Source: an uncultured Bacillota bacterium (lineage in GTDB: Bacteria; Bacillota; Clostridia; UBA1381). From it: a DNA stretch of 8,786 nucleotides. The translations under genes and the position numbers were made by a program. The stretch lies in assembly GCA_949297205.1 (NCBI GenBank), contig CASFSH010000098.1, positions 1-8,786 on the forward strand, given 5' to 3'. Below are positions 6,075 through 8,786 of this stretch, in pieces. The notes beneath the pieces are model-generated. The model saw only the letters and a list, made by a program, of their open reading frames with translations. It did not search any database and was not told where the DNA came from. The first letter of the stretch is position 1; every line of letters starts with the position of its first letter.

Positions 6075-7666
6075 TTTTATGCGAAAACTATGAAGAATTA
6101 TCAGAACAGGCCGCAAAACTGGTTGCAAGTCAGATAATTTTAAAACCTGACAGTGTTCTGGGTCTTGCAACAGGACAAACGCCTGTCGGTATTTATCAGA
6201 ATCTTGTTAAAATGAATAAAGCCGGAGAAATTGATTTTTCCAATATTGTTACATTTAATCTTGACGAATACTATCCGATACAAAATAATAATGATCAGAG
6301 CTATCATTATTTTATGCAGGAAAATTTATTTAAAAAGGTAAATATAAATCCGAAAAATACTCATATTCCCGACGGTGAGGCAGCAGATCCTGAAGAAGAA
6401 TGTATAAAATATGAGGAAGAAATTAAGAAATACGGCGGTATAGATCTTCAGATTTTAGGTATAGGACAGAATGGACATATAGGTTTTAATGAACCGGATG
6501 TAAGCTTATATACGGAAACACATTTGACAGACCTTACAAGAAGCACAATAGAAGCAAATGCAAGATTTTTTAATGATGAAAATGAAGTACCTAAGCAAGC
6601 ACTTACTATGGGTATAGCAACAATACTAAAATCGAAAAAAATTATTCTTCTTGCAAGCGGTGCAAATAAAAGCCGTGTTGTATCGGAACTGTTAAACGGA
6701 GATATTAATACCTCAATTCCTGCAACAATGCTGAAGGTTCATCCTGATGTTGTGCTTATCTGTGATAAAGACGCATATTCCGGTATACGTCTTGGTATAG
6801 ACATCGGCGGTACAAGTGTGAAATTCGCTGTTTTAGAGGATAATAAACTTATATATAAAAGCAGTATACCGACAAATAAAGAATCCATGGACATCTTTGT
6901 TAAAGAAATTGTTGTTGAATGTTATAAGATAAAAAATAATTATTCATATAAGGCAATTGGTGTAGGAACACCCGGACGTATCAGTGACGGTTTGGTAACG
7001 GCAGCAAATTTACCTTTTAAAAACACACATCTTGCAAAGGAACTGAAAAAATATATTGATCTTCCTGTTAATGTGGATAATGATGCAAACTGTGCAGCTT
7101 TGGGAGAATTTGAATTTGGCGTTGGCAAAGATATGGATAATATTATAATGGTAACTCTCGGTACAGGTGTTGGGGGAGGTATTATTATTGATGGAAGAAT
7201 ATGTCATGGCAGGTACAGTATGGGTGAAATCGGACATATTATAGTACAAAGCAAGGGAGGTTTGCCATGTCCCTGTGGTCAGACCGGTTGTTGGGAACAA
7301 TACGCTTCGGTTACTGCATTAATACGTGAAGGTGAGAAGGCCTGCCTTGAAAATAAAGACAGTTTGTTATATGATTTATACCTGAAGAATAATAATAAAC
7401 TTGATGGGAAATTGATTTTTGATGCTTTGGAACAAAACTGTGAGACTGCTCAAAAGGTATTTGATGAATATATAGAATGGCTTGTGATAGGTTTAAAAAA
7501 CCTTATAAATATATTCGGCCCGGATGCAATTATTCTTGCAGGCGGAATAACTCAAAGAGGAAGTATATTAATAGATGCTGTAAGAAATGCTCTGGATACC
7601 CCGGTGAAAATTGAAATATCAAAGCTTCAGAATGATGCAGGAGCTCTCGGTGCCGCAATGCTGTAA
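6065..7666 (+). CDS. nagB: Bifunctional glucosamine-6-phosphate deaminase / ROK sugar kinase fusion
   Basis: A 533-residue protein with two complete enzymes in one frame. Residues 1-238 are NagB: GLATGQTPVGIY (33-44), FNLDEYY (64-70, catalytic D67) and GIGQNGHIGFNEP (132-144) with N136, H138 and E143, the Asn form usual in Gram-positive NagB. It converts glucosamine-6-P to fructose-6-P and ammonia. Residues 241-533 are an ROK kinase: LGIDIGGTSVKF (243-254, ATP phosphate loop), DNDANCAALGE (338-348, catalytic D340), LGTGVGGG (365-372) and GEIGH with CPCGQTGC (H391, C402, C404, C409), the ROK zinc site. It probably phosphorylates GlcNAc (or ManNAc/glucose) at O6. The domains meet with almost no linker and no start codon at the junction. 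AAAGGA (6050-6055) precedes the ATG by 9 bases. Domain assignments are firm; kinase substrate is inferred from NagA downstream. Confidence 0.9.
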   Translation: MRLILCENYEELSEQAAKLVASQIILKPDSVLGLATGQTPVGIYQNLVKMNKAGEIDFSNIVTFNLDEYYPIQNNNDQSYHYFMQENLFKKVNINPKNTHIPDGEAADPEEECIKYEEEIKKYGGIDLQILGIGQNGHIGFNEPDVSLYTETHLTDLTRSTIEANARFFNDENEVPKQALTMGIATILKSKKIILLASGANKSRVVSELLNGDINTSIPATMLKVHPDVVLICDKDAYSGIRLGIDIGGTSVKFAVLEDNKLIYKSSIPTNKESMDIFVKEIVVECYKIKNNYSYKAIGVGTPGRISDGLVTAANLPFKNTHLAKELKKYIDLPVNVDNDANCAALGEFEFGVGKDMDNIIMVTLGTGVGGGIIIDGRICHGRYSMGEIGHIIVQSKGGLPCPCGQTGCWEQYASVTALIREGEKACLENKDSLLYDLYLKNNNKLDGKLIFDALEQNCETAQKVFDEYIEWLVIGLKNLINIFGPDAIILAGGITQRGSILIDAVRNALDTPVKIEISKLQNDAGALGAAML

Positions 7667-7683
7667 GAAGGGAATAATTATAT

Positions 7684-8751
7684 ATGAAATCTGTTTTTAA
7701 AAATGGTAATTTATTTGGTGAGATTATTGATATAGAATGTACTGACGGAAAGATAACCGATATCGGCAAAATATCAGATGACGGTGTTGACCTTAAGGGT
7801 TTGAAAATATTTCCCGGACTTGTTGACATACATTGCCATGGATGCATTGGATACGATACAATGGATGGCAATCACCTGAAAGAAATGTCGGAATATCTTG
7901 CCGCAAACGGTACAACATCTTGGCTGCCGACGACTATGACTATGAGTATGGAGGATATATCCTCAGTTGTCAATATTGATATACCGGATAATATCGGTGC
8001 AAATATTCTCGGATTTCATATGGAGGGTCCTTATATTTCTCCAAAATATAAGGGAGCACAGAATGAAAAATATATAAAATCCCCTTCAATTGATGAATTT
8101 AAAGAATTAAAGAATATAAAAATAGTTACTGTTGCACCGGAGATAGAGAATGCTGTTGAATTTATTAAAAATTGTGAAGCAATAGTATCATTAGGGCACA
8201 CTGACAGCGATTATGAATGCGGTATAATGGCAATTGAAAATGGTGCAGAGTGTTTAACTCATACGTTTAATGCAATGCCGCCGCTTCATCACAGAAGCCC
8301 GGGATTGATAGGAGCAGCAATTGAAAAGCAGATATATGTACAGGTCATATGCGATGGGTTACATATTCATAAAAGTATTATAAAAATGCTGTATAAAACA
8401 TTCGGCCCTGATAAAATGATATTAATCAGTGATTCAATGTGTGCAAACGGACTGGCAGATGGAAAATATATATTTGGCGGACAGGATATAGTTGTAAAAA
8501 ATTCTCAGGCAAGAACTCTTAACGGTGCCCTTGCGGGAAGTACATCAACTTTATTTTACTGTGTAAAAAAAACTATTGAATTTGGTATTCCTGAAAAAGA
8601 TGCATTTAAAATGGCATCTGAAACACCTGCAAAAATGCTCGAAGTAAAAAAAGGTAAGGCAGAAAAGGGATATGACGGAGATTTCATTGTTACCGATGAT
8701 AAATATAATATAAAAACAGTAATAGTAAACGGTAAAAATTTTATTAGTTAA
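7684..8751 (+). CDS. nagA: N-acetylglucosamine-6-phosphate deacetylase
   Basis: A 355-residue protein of the amidohydrolase superfamily, slightly short of the usual 380-400. The dinuclear-type metal site is visible: H50 and H52 (DIHCHG), E114 (FHMEGPY), H172 (LGHTDSDY), H193 (THTFNAMPPLHHR) and the catalytic D250 (ISDSM). H227 (CDGLHIH) fits the substrate-binding histidine. The HxH motif is like Bacillus NagA rather than the modified E. coli site. It removes acetate from GlcNAc-6-P to give glucosamine-6-P, which the NagB domain of the preceding gene consumes. It follows that gene after 17 bases, with AAGAAGGG as ribosome binding site, as the last visible gene of the operon. Nothing resembling a terminator is seen in the 35 bases after its stop. 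Activity on GalNAc-6-P instead (AgaA-like) cannot be excluded from sequence alone. Confidence 0.9.
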   Translation: MKSVFKNGNLFGEIIDIECTDGKITDIGKISDDGVDLKGLKIFPGLVDIHCHGCIGYDTMDGNHLKEMSEYLAANGTTSWLPTTMTMSMEDISSVVNIDIPDNIGANILGFHMEGPYISPKYKGAQNEKYIKSPSIDEFKELKNIKIVTVAPEIENAVEFIKNCEAIVSLGHTDSDYECGIMAIENGAECLTHTFNAMPPLHHRSPGLIGAAIEKQIYVQVICDGLHIHKSIIKMLYKTFGPDKMILISDSMCANGLADGKYIFGGQDIVVKNSQARTLNGALAGSTSTLFYCVKKTIEFGIPEKDAFKMASETPAKMLEVKKGKAEKGYDGDFIVTDDKYNIKTVIVNGKNFIS

Positions 8752-8786
8752 GTGATAAAAATATTATTTTGAATTTTTACAACAGG

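Noticed and set aside
6470..6475. Asn136 in place of the E. coli NagB active-site Asp141
   Set aside because: Asn at this position is usual in Gram-positive NagB enzymes, so it is not a sign of inactivity.
6779..6790. Possibility that NagB and ROK are separate genes
   Set aside because: The frame is continuous and the junction has no stop and no ATG, GTG or TTG start codon for the kinase; the nearest upstream ATG is inside conserved NagB sequence.
7530..7871. 113-residue open frame on the minus strand
   Set aside because: It spans the junction of the NagB-ROK and NagA genes in antisense; both real genes are clear and this frame looks like a shadow.
1..8786. Search for CRISPR arrays, tRNA or rRNA genes and riboswitches
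   Set aside because: No regularly spaced repeats, cloverleaf or recognisable riboswitch core was seen by eye; a TPP riboswitch for the permease would lie upstream of the window.

Overview
The window is AT-rich (about one third G+C by eye). It has short intergenic gaps, strong AGGAG-type ribosome binding sites and consensus sigma-A-type promoters. Together with protein families typical of gut Firmicutes, this suggests an anaerobic Clostridia-like bacterium that lives on host or dietary glycans. That assignment is an inference; no rRNA or other taxonomic marker is present.

Layout. (a) 1-594 (+) is the 3' part of a CytX-like NCS1 permease, unrelated in theme to the rest. (b) 595-741 is a convergent gap with a long hairpin (638-681) that may be a terminator or a remnant of insertion-sequence ends. 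(c) 742-1602 (-) is a sugar phosphate isomerase/epimerase-like TIM barrel. (d) 1603-1814 is a regulatory region with two divergent promoters, each carrying an AGGCAAT box exactly 8 bp upstream of its -35, plus a third box between them. (e) 1815-2663 (-) is an AraC-family regulator with an N-terminal cupin. (f) 2664-2818 holds two interlocked promoters on opposite strands that share a TATAATTATA core. (g) 2819-4027 (+) is a Gfo/Idh/MocA protein of the GH109 (NAD-dependent alpha-N-acetylgalactosaminidase) type without a signal peptide. (h) 4028-4143 holds a probable promoter. (i) 4144-8751 (+) is a tight four-gene operon: sugar nucleotidyltransferase, NahK-like N-acetylhexosamine 1-kinase, a NagB-ROK kinase fusion, and NagA. 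The last 35 bases (8752-8786) show nothing recognisable. No stretch over 300 bases lacks a gene.

Proposed joint role (inference): an N-acetylhexosamine (GalNAc/GlcNAc) utilisation locus. The GH109-like enzyme would release GalNAc from an imported glycoside in the cytoplasm. The 1-kinase and nucleotidyltransferase would convert N-acetylhexosamine to the 1-phosphate and then the UDP-sugar, allowing epimerisation by a GalE encoded elsewhere. The ROK domain would make GlcNAc-6-phosphate, NagA would deacetylate it and the NagB domain would deliver fructose-6-phosphate. The AraC regulator and the TIM-barrel protein form a neighbouring divergent unit, probably induced by the same sugar.

Most notable are the NagB-ROK fusion with almost no linker, the use of a pyrophosphorylase-type nucleotidyltransferase beside NahK rather than the GalT-type uridylyltransferase of the bifidobacterial lnp pathway, the cytoplasmic GH109-like enzyme, and the symmetric box-promoter arrangement at 1654-1748.
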